From positions 1,834,001-1,898,000 of the forward strand of contig BLAL01000229.1 in the NCBI GenBank assembly GCA_015698045.1: 64,000 bases of DNA, given 5' to 3'. Positions 25,671 through 38,452 of the stretch are shown here, one piece after another. The translations under genes and the position numbers were made by a program. Under the pieces are notes generated by a model. That model had not been told where the DNA came from, did no database searches, and worked only from the letters and a program-made list of their open reading frames with translations. The stretch comes from Rhizophagus clarus. Its lineage: Eukaryota > Glomeromycota > Glomeromycetes > Glomerales > Glomeraceae. Position 1 is the first letter of the stretch; each line of letters opens with the position of its first letter.

Positions 25671-27226
25671 TTAAATCAATGGTGGTAATTGCGAAGGCGA
25701 TCCGCCAGTACATGGAGATTTAGGAGGTGAAGGTTGATTTTTTTCCGCTTTCTTTTTCTTTTCTGGTTTTCTGGTGTATCCTTGATTATGTACATTTTTT
25801 AAATTTTCGTATCCACTTTTCAGTGCATCCCATTTAGTTCTGCACTGTCTCTTCATCGGTGCAAATATTCATTGATCTAACTGTTGCATCAGACTGTAGT
25901 AGAATAGTCGGTTAATATTAGTATTTAATAATATTAGGAACATTACAACCCATACCTGCCAGTCCATCAAATCAATTACGCTTTTTGCGAATTGTTCAAA
26001 GTCATCAAAAGACACGAGTATTTTAATACATGTAGGATATAAATCAATGGCAAGGGACGAACTGGATACTTGATTTTAATCAAACCATCTATATATATAG
26101 ATATCCACCATCAAACCAATATATGTATAATTAAGATATTTACTGACAGATTGAACCAAGTAAACTCTTGCAATATCTTTAGGTATGTTTTGCAATATTT
26201 TGTTTAGAATTCTCATAGCATTCCTATATAACTTAATCTGATCGTTGTCTTCTTTCAATAAAGGCGTCAAGGTTCCATGTTATATACAAGTGTAAATATC
26301 TTCATATGTAATAACATATTATAATTTGGAAGGATTCTATCCAATTCTTCCAGGGAGAATGGGAGTAATAGGCTGTCAATGTCTGTATTCTGAATTGCGA
26401 TAGAGGTTTGTAAAATTTTTGGCATTCAAGCATCTTCAAACGAGAACTCAAGTTTGATTTTTTTTCAGACTTTTTTTCAGCTGTGTTAATCATCTAAGTA
26501 AGTCCATCGATTTTATGATCCTTCGTATCGGGGGGTGATTAACTCTATCCTAAATAATAAACAAGTTAGTAGCTTAAAATTTTGAATTTGACATTTGATA
26601 TTTACCATATAAGAACAACATCATCCTGGTACATACAGAATGTCTATTTATAATGTATATAATTGTGACAATCGTTCATGATCAAGGCTTTCAGACTCAA
26701 CCCTTCAAGACGCACAGAACTATTTATAAAGAATTGCCAAGTTATTTTTGTTGGATTATTCAATATTTTCAAAAAAAATACCTACAAATGAGTCAAAATT
26801 TGCTGAGCGATGTCGTGTGCTTCATGAATATAAGAAATGAATAATCCCTTCTCAACAAAGGATTCCCGAACGAGAACTGGAATGTGTATTCTGTCGCACA
26901 TATCTTCAGTAAATTGACTTGTATATTTTTGAAATTCACATGTTTGACTCCAAACTTTTTTTCGGAGAACTCTTTCAATTCACTCAATTAGGAATTTATA
27001 AACTGTTGTTTGTGATTCATTGTTAGATAAATCGATAATGTAATTAAAAAATACCGATGATAAATAAATTTTTTGTTATGAAAACAACATAGTGGGTAGT
27101 TTTGTCACGGATGCTTATTTCAGAAAAATAAATATAGATGTTAGGTGTTAATTGATTGGCCGATGGCGTAATATTACGACATGCGGCATTACAGTCAATA
27201 ATGTTGTAATTCGGCAATTTATACAT
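25671..27226 (-). pseudogene. Decayed spliced gene of unknown type with a trihelix-like end
   Basis: Several exon-like stretches line up on the minus strand. They are a start (MYKLPNYNIIDCNAACRNI, 27,226), a long stretch near 26,985-26,790 with RIHIPVLVRESFVEKGLF, one near 26,490-26,340, one near 26,265-26,130 with QIKLYRNAMRILNKILQNI, one near 26,060-25,960 with VSFDDFEQFAKSVIDLMDW, and an end with KRQCRTKWDALKSGYENLK followed by a Lys/Pro-rich tail. The last piece resembles part of a Myb/trihelix helix. At least two exon-like frames carry a TGA where a Trp codon would fit (near 26,976 and 25,877), so I call it a pseudogene. A gene model with other splice sites remains possible. Family not recognised. 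Confidence 0.4.
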
Positions 27227-28354
27227 TTTTTCTTAATGTAACCTATTAATACATTTTATTAATACTAATACTAATTATTTTCAACTCATCCAACGTTAAA
27301 TAATAAATAGATATTCAATTTTCACCCAGTCTTTAATAAAATTAATTCAAGTATTATTATAAAAATATATATATATATAAAATAATACATAATTTTTAAT
27401 AATCTTGTCATTTAGCCTATATGGCCTATATGTGCATGAAATTTTCACAATCTTCTATAATTTAATATATGATCATCTTTATTAGACAAAACTGCTTAAA
27501 ATAATGATACGATACGCAATCCAATTTCTAGGCAGATGGATCCGTAAATGCATCATCGGATTAAGAATTACAGATCATCCAAGTTTATGTATAAAATCAG
27601 ATTAAATTTTTATACACGAGTATAAATTATAAATAAATAGTTTATCAAATAAAGTTTAAAATTCGAATGTATAAATAGCTTAATAGATTTCATAATTCTT
27701 TTTATATGTTACGTGCAGACTTGAGAAAGTACATACTAATCTACCTTTAAGAATTTTTATGATGGATATTATAAATACAAAAAAAAAAAAAAAAGAAAAA
27801 AAAAAAGCAAAAACGTGATACAATATTGAGATAAATTAACAGAGATGAAATTAATTATTCAAAATCACTCGTAAATATCTGAAGTGAAATTTATACTATT
27901 CTTAAAATATATATCTTTTATTTTCTACCCGGGGAAAAAAAAATCTGATCTTAATTTAATAGGAAAAAGTTTTAAAGGTGTAATACAGAATAAGTATTAA
28001 AAAAAAAAGAATAACCCATTAAAAGATTTTGATACGTTTTATCATTACTAATATATAATATACTACTACTTTTACTAATTGGGAGAAAAGGTGGATACCC
28101 ATAAAAATAATATACACATACGTGACTGAAATAATTGAAATATAATAATATAATGAAACATACATTCTTATATTGTAAATACTGTAAAAATATTATATAT
28201 TTTGTTTTTTTTAACTAACTAAATATTATCTAATTATAGTTCGTCATTGAAAATATTTTTCACGCCAGAAATAATCAATACACCGGAGAAACTATATACT
28301 ACAGGAGGGAGGGAAGAAAAATCGAATTGTTTTTTTTTTCAACCAAAGTAAATT
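27227..28354. other. AT-rich intergenic stretch
   Basis: Nothing coding seen. TA repeats lie near 27,363-27,380, and an A-run of over 20 bases interrupted by single G bases lies near 27,779-27,806. It is the 3' flank of the LisH gene on its right. Confidence 0.55.
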
Positions 28355-31182
28355 TTAGTTACCGTTATTCGTCGAGGCGCTTGGCTCTGCGTTACTGTTA
28401 GACCCAAGATCATCCGAAATAGTAAAGTCTACAAAATCATCAAAATTGATATCATTCATATCGGTAAAATTTTGTGTCAGATCGTAATTGAAATTTATCG
28501 CCTATTATAGCAGTAAAAATAATAATTTATATCAATACATAATCATTAAAAATATTAAGATAGTGACCAAATATAATCATACTTCATCAACGGTCATATT
28601 TAGAGATGTTGATGAAACGTCTTGTGTCAATTGTAATTTGTCTATGTCTGCTGTCACCGTTGTCTGAGCGGTCTGCTGTGATTGGGTCTGCACTCCGCTT
28701 GTAACCATCGGTTGTTGATGCGGAGTAGCAATTGCATTTGATTGATTAACATTTGGAGCTTGTGCCTGGCTCTGTGGGGGTGTTTTAGTAGAATTCTGAA
28801 AAAATTTTAGTGGTGAATTTATTCCAAAAAAAAAAATAAAACAACAAAATCACCTTCGTTACTTTTGGGTCATTTTTCACACGTTGTTGCGGGTGTTGCG
28901 CCGCAACTTGCTGTGGTACAACTTGATGTTGAAATAGTTGTTGCTGCTGTGGTAAGTAGAGTTGTTGTTGTTGGCGAAGCTCATGAATATTACGCTAAAA
29001 AAAATTTTACCAATTTAATTATTTATGTAATACAAGAATAAAAAAAGTATTGTTAAAATCTACTAACCGGTTGCATTGGGCTGAACTTAGCTGCTCTATT
29101 CATCATGTTCGGTGGAATGATGTAACGTGCCTGTACCTGTGCCTGTGCTGCCTGTGCTGCCTGTGCTGCCATAACCTGGTTATTCATGCCTTGCATATTG
29201 AGAAAGTTATTGTGAAGATTTTCGTTAGCTGAAGCTGCGTTACTAATCACAGAAGTTAATTGACTCGCAATTTCCGTATCGCGCATTTGACTTTGGCTTA
29301 TAGGGTTCATTTGGTGATTAACATGTGACATAGTTTTATTCATGGGCGCCACCTGCTGTTGTTGCTGTTGTGAACCTCGCCCAAGTAGTTGTTGGCTATT
29401 GCCCTTTTTCCCATTGGAAAGAGAACGCTTATTAGACAAATCAGGGGAACCAGATGTATCAGCACCAAATGGCTATTAATAATAAGAATTTTTTTTTTCC
29501 GATAAATAATTGTAATAACCATAGGACGTTATATAACAAGAAACATAATACATTTACAAACCGTAGTTAGAATCAAATTATTTTGCATGTTTTGATTCAT
29601 CGGTATTTGACCTTGTTGATTGGGTAGTTGTTGCTGTCTTGGGGTAACTTTACGGTATGAATGAATTAAAAATTTATTATATGATTATACATATGATTAT
29701 TGATTAGACCATTATTTCTTACCATAAGGTGAATTCTCTAGTCTCTGTCGCTTAGTTGGCGATGCAGATTGTTGACCTATATTTGGATTAATAGCTTGAC
29801 CATCAACACCTCGCTTCGTTCCAGGATTTAACTATTATTAAAGAATTAATTATATATTTATTATAATAGAATTATTTAATTAACATCATAAAAATTCTAT
29901 TTACTTGTGCTTGCCCTTGACTTGGGGTCATATGAATTTGAGAAGTTTGTTGAACTTGTCCTTGATTAATTCCAGAATTCTGTTGTTGTTGCACTTGATT
30001 TTGAATTTGTTGCGAAATTTGTGTCTGGCCGACGTTTGGAAGTACTCCTCCTGGAAACATGCGCATATTTTGTTGAATATTCATTCCGGTCCTACGCAGT
30101 GCTCCCGCCGCTGCCGCTGTTTGCGGCACTTTTATATTTCCCCGAGGACTTGAAATATCACCATTTTGATTACCATCAATAGCCACACGAGCATTAAATT
30201 GTTGAGATTGATGAATAGCCTGTTGATGATTAGCTGGAGATGGTTGTGGCTGGGGTTGTGGGGTTTGTTGTGGTTGTTGTGGTGGTTGTTGTGGTGGCGC
30301 TTGTTGTTGTTGTTGCTGCTGCTGTTGTTGCTGCTGCTGCTGCTGTTGTTGTTGTTGCTGCTGTTGTTGGGAAGCTTGTTGCGAAGCTTGTTGAACTTGT
30401 TGCTGTTGGTGTTGCGGATGCTGCTGTTGTAATTGTAGCCGCTGTAATTGTTGCTGTTGCACAGCAGCATGAGCTACAACTTGTGGATTTTGATACATTG
30501 TCGGTATTTGACCTAGCATACGATTACCTCCTCTTCTCATCTGTATTCAAAAATGAAATTTTGTTGCAGCGAAAAAAAAGTTAATAAATAAATAGGATGC
30601 GTAGCAATATGGACAGTAACTTATGAAACTGCTTATAATTCCATCGTACAATAATCATGAATATACAATTAATATGAACTTTTACTTAAGAATTACCTCT
30701 GCTGCTACGTATCTTTGTGCTTCCATAGTCCCTGGTCGATTTAATTTAGCACTGTATATATCCCAAAATACTGTCCACCATTCATATAAAAATCCTTCAG
30801 GGGCTTGCACTGGAACTTCCGCGTCTGGCAATTGTGCATCATTATCTGAAGTTGGACCGTTTCCGTTTATTGAATTTGAACCATCGCTTTTGAGCTTAAT
30901 GTCCCCCTCTCGTAAATAAGTTCGTGCTGTTTCTGTTGCCCCGCTACGTTTTAGGAAATCGTATACATAAGAATTAAATAATGACTGTTCTCGTTGTTTC
31001 AAACCATTTCTTTGATTCTGGTCTGCTTGCGATTGTGCAGAAAGAAATTGTTGATTTTGCTGTGTTTGTGAGGCCTGTTGAGTCTGTGAAGGTGGCTGCT
31101 GCTGGGCTTGTGGAGGTTGTTGTTGTGATTGATTAGGTACTTGTTGTTGAGGTGTAATATGCATTTGCATTTGAGGCATCAT
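28355..31182 (-). CDS. Glutamine-rich LisH transcription regulator (Flo8/SSBP-like)
   Basis: Eight exons on the minus strand: 31182-30697, 30540-29905, 29831-29723, 29647-29562, 29472-29068, 28994-28854, 28795-28583 and 28501-28355, all in phase, for 740 residues. The first exon has a Q/P-rich start, then a LisH-type helix pair (LFNSYVYDFLKRSGATETARTYL). It ends with a LUFS-like PEGFLYEWWTVFWDIYSAK, the block shared by Flo8/Som1 regulators and the SSBP/LEUNIG group. A long polyglutamine tract and further Q/N/P-rich segments follow, with a nuclear-signal-like SPTKRQRLENSPYG and an acidic, aromatic C-terminus (NDINFDDFVDFTISDD) that looks like an activation domain. Expected role: nuclear co-regulator, in fungi tied to cAMP-controlled growth form. 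Direct targets cannot be read. Confidence 0.88.
30302..30369 (-). repeat. CAG/CAA tract coding polyglutamine
   Basis: About 22 to 24 consecutive Gln codons, mixed CAA and CAG, inside exon 2 of the LisH gene. Mixed codons suggest selection or age rather than fresh slippage. Mirror frames on the plus strand (poly-Leu, poly-Val) are artefacts. Confidence 0.85.
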
Positions 31183-32232
31183 ATTGTGAAAATAACTTAT
31201 TTTTAAATTTTCCAGTTCTTTTTTTTTTTTTAAAGTTTTTCAACTATTTGTGTACAAACTTCCGGATTTGCATAATAAAACGAAAGAAAAAAAATTGTAA
31301 GACAGTGAAGTGTCAAAGTTCAGAGTTCTATACAAGATTCTACTAATTACTATTCCATGTATTAAATAACCATACCTGTATAAGAAGCAAAAAAAAAAAA
31401 AAAATTTAATTCTTTTAGCGTAAGTCTTATATGGTATAACTCACGACTAATATAGAAAAAGGAGAAAAATTTTGAGTGTGAGAATTTTATAGATGATTTA
31501 TATGATTTCTGAAACACAAAACCTACGAGCCTCCGAGGTGGATAATGATAATTTCAGTGAAAATGAGAATTGAATTATGGTTTTATAAAAAGTGAATATA
31601 GCGAATAAGTCGGTGGACCATAAAATTAAATTTGATTAGGCGTAAAAAACGGAAACTGGGGGACATTAAATTGATATCCCCAACTGCAACTTACGATCAT
31701 TTTGTCATTTTCGTGTTACTTCATTAACTCCATTTAGAAATATTTGACCTATTGTGAACCAATGACGGAGTTGTAATATGATACACAACGCAATAAGACT
31801 CATCAAACGAACAATGAAGTCATTTTGTTCCTTTCTGGGGACCGAGTGGTGACTTTTGCTCAAATAAGACATATAACAAAGAAAGCTGATGCAAAATTTA
31901 ATAAAAGCGTACTTGATCCCTATTTGCTATTATTTCCGGACTTTATATATATCGCATTCTAACCGAAAGAAGCAAAGAATAAATTGGAAATGTACTTTTT
32001 TTTGAAAAAAAAAATATAACAAAAGGGTGGAAAAAAAATGAAAAAGTGTTATGATCTAAAATATTCGTTTCTGACCGGAATTATACTGATTTGGCCAGCA
32101 TTATATATGTAAAAGAATGAGAAGTATATGGTACATAGTTACTTTTTTTTATTATTAAATTTCCTTCTCAGATTATAAATAATTTATTATATACAAATAC
32201 TTAGTACTTTTAAGAATATCAAAAAAGAATCC

Positions 32233-32460
32233 ATTAGATTTATCAGATTTTTTTTTTTTTTTTGGTGTTGAAACTGTACAAACATTTATTAAGTAAAGAG
32301 AGGATTACAAATATAATCACTTCTAACTAGACATGAATACTCCCAGTCAAAGGACCAGTCTAATCATCCACCACTATTGATTAACAATAAAATATTAATA
32401 ATAATTAAGACATTTCATCAAAACCAAAAATTAATCCTAAATAATTAGATTTATCAGATT
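32233..32460 (-). mobile_element. SINE-like or truncated LINE retroposon, copy 1
   Basis: A 17-base direct repeat (ATTAGATTTATCAGATT) lies at 32,233-32,249 and 32,444-32,460 and encloses about 194 bases. The insert starts with a T-run (its poly-A tail, so it lies on the minus strand), followed by GGTGTTGAAACTGTACAAAC and ACTCCCAGTCAAAGG. A tail plus a long target duplication is the mark of LINE-driven insertion. No coding frame. Confidence 0.75.
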
Positions 32461-34925
32461 ATAAATAATAGCGGTATTTTTTTAAACAATATATATCCCT
32501 ATTAGTATAATTATTAGTGAAAAAAAAATCTTTTTAGACAATATTAACATATACATTATATATATAAGCTTAATATACATTTTTATTAATAAAATTAAAA
32601 TTGAGATATAATGCTAATAAAATTTATAATTTCTATTCAAAAACTTGTAAATTTAAAATTTTTACAAAAAAATAAATAATTTATTTTTAGGTATTTTACG
32701 TATTTGTTAGTTTGTGCATCTTTTGCAAGTTTATTTTAGGTAAACTTTGAGAAATCTTGAAAAACATTCATCATTTTCATCTGCTAATTAATAACAATAA
32801 AAATAAGATTTAAATATCCATGTATTTGTTGCATAGTATCATTATCTATTTTAGAAAATACAATTGAGATAGCTTCTTTTATCTTATTTTCAACTTTTTC
32901 TATCTTGTTTTTAACCTTTTTTATTCAAACTTCTAATCTTTAATTATAGTTTAAAAGAAAATGAGAAATATTATTTAGTAATCAAAAAAGCTATATGGCA
33001 ACAATAAAGGTTAGCACATCACATTTGAATTAATCAATTATTATAACACAAAGGTTTGTCTTAATGTTTATTTAAATTGAAATGCTATTAAAAAAAGGGA
33101 ATATACAGATTCTAAGCAAGTTTCAGCATTAAGTTATTTTTTTTACTCTTTCATATTTATAAAAAATATCTATGGCTAATTTACTAATATTTCTAATTAT
33201 AAGATTCTTATTTCTATACTCTTCTATATTAGAGTTTTGAAATAAATTATCCCATTCATATTTACAGAATTTTTGTTTATCTATATTTTTCTCAAACACA
33301 GATTATGTAAAATAATATTTTTTGCAATGAAACTTCTTTGAAATTAAGTAATTTTGAATTTATAAATTTATAAGATTAGCAACCAAATTTTCCAATTCAT
33401 ACTTACCATTACTATTAATTTTGTAATATTTCATTTTACCTGAAATGTATAATGAAAATAATCAGTTAAACTTTTTGGACCTTGACTATTTGAATTTAAT
33501 ATTAAACCTTTATATAATATATGCTTACAAATTGTTATATCTACAACAAAAGTTAATAAATAAAAAGATTACTTAAAGATATCATATTATAATTACAACA
33601 AAATAAATGATTTAATAGTTTTGGAAATAAAGTTCAAAAGGTGATTAATCAAATAGTTATTAAATATAAATTAATAAATTTATTTAGACAACTAATTATA
33701 TATATAAATTGTATTAAACTTGATTATAAAAAGAATCAAATTTATATTAGATTTAAAGATTTAAATTCTATGATTATTTAAATAAAACTTGATACTATAA
33801 TACATATTTGTAATAAAGCATTTTTATACTATAATAAATACTGTCATTTAGTAGCAATTATATCTTTTCTTTTTCATAAATATTTGGTTTTAAATTATTA
33901 GAATGAAATTAATAAAATTATAAATATTTAAGTACCATAAAAATTTTTAATATAGACTGAAAAGTTTATAACTTATATAGTGTTAATAATAATCTTGATA
34001 ATGATATTTTAATAAATGATTATAAAATAGAAAATGTTGCATTTTGCTCTTTTTAAATTTTATTTAATATGTTAATTTTTGTTTGAAAAATAGAAGAGAG
34101 ATTTATAATAAAACCAGAAGATATTCTTTATATTAAACTAAATAGGGATAGTTGTAATATTGAAAGAAAATGAAATCTCATAATGATGACTTTTTGTTTA
34201 TTAAACAAAAAAGATGAAGTACTTAAATCTAGTTATCAGTTTAGATATATAGTATTTATATTTATATGTATAGTATTGTATTTTACTATATTATATTAAT
34301 TTATTTAAATATTTTTAATATATATCTTTATATTGGTAAAAAAAAATATAAAACATTAGCTAATGTTGGCAAAATTTTTACTTTACAATTAACTGAATTA
34401 AAAGATAATAGAATAATTGATAATAATAGTAATAATTGGTCAAACAAAATTTTATTTTTCTAATGATTGGAAGTTTATATATTTATTATAAGCCAAAATA
34501 CATCAAATTCTAAATACTTTTGATTATATTATAAATATAATACAAAGTCTTATTATAATATGGATCTTTCTTGATCAAATAGTGAAAATGCTAAAGCTAA
34601 TAAATTTATAATAATTATTTATTTAAAATTTATATATATTTATATTATAATATAATTATTAATTAAAAAATAAAAGATTTTCTTTATTTCCTGCAATCAA
34701 TTTATATAATCATATTCCAAATGAATTTTATATATTATTACAAATTTCTAATGTACTGATGAATTGTTTCTTTAAAGATTTATTTAAAAAAATAATTTTA
34801 AACAAAATTTTAAAAAAAAATTGAATAAACTTTATATTTATTTTGAATTTTTTAATTTTAGCTGAAGTAATTAGAATTGGATATCTCTTATAGGACTTAA
34901 TAAAAAAAAATATTGCTATAATATT

Positions 34926-35340
34926 ACTGGATAATACTCTTATAAGAGTATTATCCAGTTACGCTATAATGTTATTTAGTTATGACAAAATAATTCTTTA
35001 GACTATAATATCCTAGAACAAAATAATCTGTAGACTATATTATCCTATAATTATTTTTCTCAAATATGTATTTTTTAACATCAATAGTGTTAGCAGACAT
35101 TGAAAGGTCATTTCTTTGGAGAAGTGAAAGTTCTTCTGGTGAAATATTATTAGTATTGTAAGCTATATGTGATGAAGAAAATTTATGATAAGATATCATA
35201 GTCTACAGATTATTTTGTTCTAGGACATCATAGTCTAAAGGACATCATAGTCTACAGATTATTTTGTTCTAGGACATCATAGTCTATAGGACATCATAGT
35301 CTACAGATTATTTTGTTCTAGAATGACATCATAGTCTATT
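34926..35340. mobile_element. Foldback-type element with palindrome and inverted repeat units
   Basis: A perfect 34-base palindrome (ACTGGATAATACTC and its mirror) sits at 34,926-34,959. After it, near 35,013-35,037, comes one reverse copy of a 25-base word. Three forward copies of that word (ATAGTCTACAGATTATTTTG and onward) lie at about 35,198-35,330, joined by GGACATCATAGTCTA units. This gives an inverted-repeat body of about 415 bases with no gene. Confidence 0.55.
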
Positions 35341-35735
35341 TGCTTGTTTTCATTCATCAGGAAATTTTATAGTGTGAAAAATTACATAAGTTTATGCATT
35401 AAAATATTTCGTAAATTTCCAGACTTGCTGAAAGTTTGTATAAGTATAATATTTTGTAACTTTCTAAAATATTTCAAAATATTACGATGTATAAATCTTC
35501 ATAATTTTATGATTCATAGTATTCCGTAATTTTACAGTTTATAATAATACGTAATTTTACACAATATTTCATAGGTTTTCAGGCATAATATTTCATAATA
35601 TTTTATTCATAATTTTGTGATTCGTAATATTTCACGATATTACAATTTATAATAATCTGTAATTTTATATAATATTTTGTAAGTTTTCAGACTTGCCGCA
35701 AGTTTTTGTAAGCAATAATATTTTGCAACTTTTTA

Positions 35736-35892
35736 AAACATTTCAAAATATTATTTTTTTTTTTTAGTATTGAAACCGTACCATCATTTATTAAGTAAGA
35801 TAGGATTATAATTATAATCACTTCTAATTTGCTATGAGTACTCCCAGTTTTAAAATTGATTTAATCATTCACCAAACATTTCAAAATATTAT
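35736..35892 (-). mobile_element. Same retroposon family, copy 2 (shorter)
   Basis: A 19-base direct repeat (AAACATTTCAAAATATTAT) lies at 35,736-35,754 and 35,874-35,892 and encloses 119 bases. The insert has the same layout as copy 1: a T-run, AGTATTGAAACCGTACCATC, ATTATAATCACTTCTAATT and ACTCCCAGTTTTAAAA. It ends sooner than copy 1 on the side away from the tail, as in 5' truncation. Confidence 0.75.
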
Positions 35893-36119
35893 GATATGTA
35901 GAGTTTCTAATATTAATATAATATTTTGTATCATTTCAAAATTTATGATGCAATTTTTAATATTTAGGCTTATATAATAATTGGGCATTAGATATAATTC
36001 AAAATAAAAGTAACTTTATTAAATTATAAAAAAATTACAGATATTCATTTAAATAAATTACATAAAAGGAAAAGTAACAATATAATTAGATGTAAAAAGT
36101 AGAAAAACAACTATCAGCA

Positions 36120-36720
36120 TCAATATTTCTAGTAAATATTAGTAGTATTGATATTGTTAGCATTAAAGATACCAATAAAAAGAAACCTACAAAGATAAAA
36201 GTAACATTATTAATATTATTAGTATTAAGATAAAAGAGTTAAAGAAACATTATTAGTATTAAGACAATAATTAAAGAAATATAATTGTTATTGTTAGTAT
36301 TAAATAAAGAAATAAAAAAAATAAAGTTAGTATTCGTTAGTATTAAGATAAAGAAATAAAAGAAATAAAGTTAATATTTATTAGTATTAAAATAAAAAGA
36401 AAGAAATAAAGTTAATATTCATTAAAGTAGTAAAAGAAACATAGTTTGTATTATTTAGTATTAAGTAAAAGAAACATAGTTAGTTTAAATAAAGAAATAA
36501 AAAAAATAAAGTTAGTATTTATTAGTATTAATGTAAAGAAATAAAAGAAATAAAGTTAATATTCGTTAAAGTAGTAAAAAAACATAGTTTGTATTGTTTA
36601 GTATTAAGTAAAGAAACATAGTTAGTATATCATTAGTATTAAGGTGAATATTAAGATACAAGCAAAAAGAATAAAGGAAATATGGATAATATTATTAGTA
36701 TTATAATGTAAGTAAAAGCA
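36120..36720. repeat. Degenerate minisatellite
   Basis: Repeated GTTAGTATTAAG..AAAGAAATAAAGAAA units of unequal length, strongly purine-biased on the plus strand, at least ten rough copies. Confidence 0.6.
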
Positions 36721-37568
36721 CAATTAGTATTATTAATAAACAAATACTTTTGTACCTGCAAAGCAATAAATTATGGAAATATATGTAAATATATATTATA
36801 TTTAAAAATATTAAACAGAAAAATAAAATTCTTTGAAACGAAATAAAAGAAAGAGATAAAATAAAAAATAAACAGAAAAGACCACGGTTAAAAGACGCAT
36901 GTATGATATGCATATTAAATAAATCACGTGTAAGATCAGCCTAATTTTAATTGGCCAGAAAATATCTAAAATAATCTGTATTAAGATCATTAAGACCTCC
37001 AAACAATTATAATATCAGAAAATTTACCTTTAATAAAAATATTTACCCTTTTTATTATCTATATTCTGTTATCTAAAAAGTAATATTTATGACCTCAATT
37101 ATAATTATCTGATTAAAAAAAAAAGGTACAAGGCATAAATTACTATATTTATGTATCATTTCTATAAAATATTTGATATAGATTAAAGTTTATATATCGT
37201 AACTATAAAATACAAATTTAAATAATAAAAATTTACATAAGTTTGCAATTTTGCGTCAAGTGTGTAAATTTATATATTAAATATTTAAAAATTTCCTGAC
37301 ACAATTAAAAAAAAATTATAATGGAATTTTAAATTCAATTTATTTTAAGCAGTCTATTGTCTTCTATTACCAAAAAAAAAAAATTTATCTGTATAAAAAA
37401 TAAATCGTAATTAATTTATTATTATAATTTTATACAAATTTGCGTTAAGCTAGTTTTATTACAATACGTATTATATATTTTATTATTATAATAAAAATAA
37501 CTATTATATATATATAATATATATAAAAAAAAATATAAAAAAAAAATAATAAAATTTATAAAAAAAAA

Positions 37569-37838
37569 CTACCTCCTATGCAACTCATAGTTATCGAATA
37601 AACTACTTAAATACTGGTCCTCTTCTTCAGTATTATATGATCCATTAGAATCATAAATACCTTCACCTTTATTATTTTCAATACTAGCTTTTTTACCACC
37701 TTTACTATCAGTATTGACACCTTTGCCATTTCTATCAGTATTAACACCTTCACCTTTATCAGTATTCTTACCATTATTAGTATTATTAGTACCTTCATCA
37801 GGAAATTTTTTCAGAAGATATACATCGATAATTATCAC
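37569..37838 (-). other. Low-complexity open frame, doubtful gene
   Basis: Up to 89 codons of Gly/Asn/Asp/Lys-rich repeats (NTDKGEGVNTDRNGKG). The internal repeats are DNA-level repeats (ACACCTTTACCATT-like). There are no recognisable domains or splice context. It could be an exon of an unseen gene, but more likely is a minisatellite that happens to be open. Confidence 0.2.
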
Positions 37839-37934
37839 TTTATCGATAAATATCGTATTTATAAATCGATGGTCAACATAATGTGATAATATTCAATAAT
37901 TATCTCACAATTATACAACGATATTTAACTTTTT

Positions 37935-38354
37935 CTAAAATAATCGTACTGATAATTTGCGATATTGACAATTATCGAAAATAATCTCGACGATGATTTG
38001 CGATGTTGGCAATTATCGAAAATAATCGCACTGATAATTTGCGATGTCGACAGTTATCGAAAATAATCGCACTGATAATTTGCGATATTGACAATTATCG
38101 AAAATAATCTCAACGATGATTTGCGATATTGACAATTATTGAAAATAATCTCAACGATGATTTGCGATATTGACAATTATTGAAAATAATCTCAACGATG
38201 ATTTGCGATATTGACAATTATCGAAAATAATCGCATTGATAATTTGCGATATTGACAGTTATCGAAAATAATCGCACTGATAATTTGCGATATTGACAGT
38301 TATCGAAAATAATCTCAACGATGATTTGTGATATTGACAATTATCAAAAATAAT
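37935..38354. repeat. 41-base minisatellite, about ten copies
   Basis: Unit like AATAATCGCACTGATAATTT followed by GCGATATTGACAATTATCGAA. Copies alternate between a CGCACTGATAATT and a CTCAACGATGATT variant, so a higher-order order is visible. It lies just beyond the 3' end of the transposase gene. Confidence 0.8.
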
Positions 38355-38452
38355 CAAGTTAAATCCATTATTTATTGTTTCATTAATAAATCATAAAACG
38401 CACTCATATACAAATGAATATTAAGAATATTAATCTAATTTTATTTTACACC

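Larger units (their letters stand above)
31183..37568. other. Gene-free, repeat-rich, very AT-rich stretch
   Basis: 6.4 kb in which I find no supported host gene. The part to about 32,220 is unique-looking and includes the LisH promoter side. From 32,250 onward come two retroposon copies, a foldback element, diverged direct repeats near 35,405-35,485 and 35,685-35,753, and a GTTAGTATTAA-type minisatellite (36,120-36,720). The region from 32,700 to 34,900 is over 80% AT by eye with no clear structure. Confidence 0.5.

Noticed and set aside
30166-30584. Poly-Leu and poly-Val reading frames on the plus strand
   Set aside because: They are the mirror of the polyglutamine tract in the LisH gene on the other strand.
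34266-35529. Two open frames of about 60 codons in the AT-rich region
   Set aside because: Their composition equals that of the surrounding non-coding repeats. One lies within a diverged repeat.
37935-38354. CRISPR-like array
   Set aside because: Units are back to back with no unique spacers, and the host is a eukaryote. It is a minisatellite.
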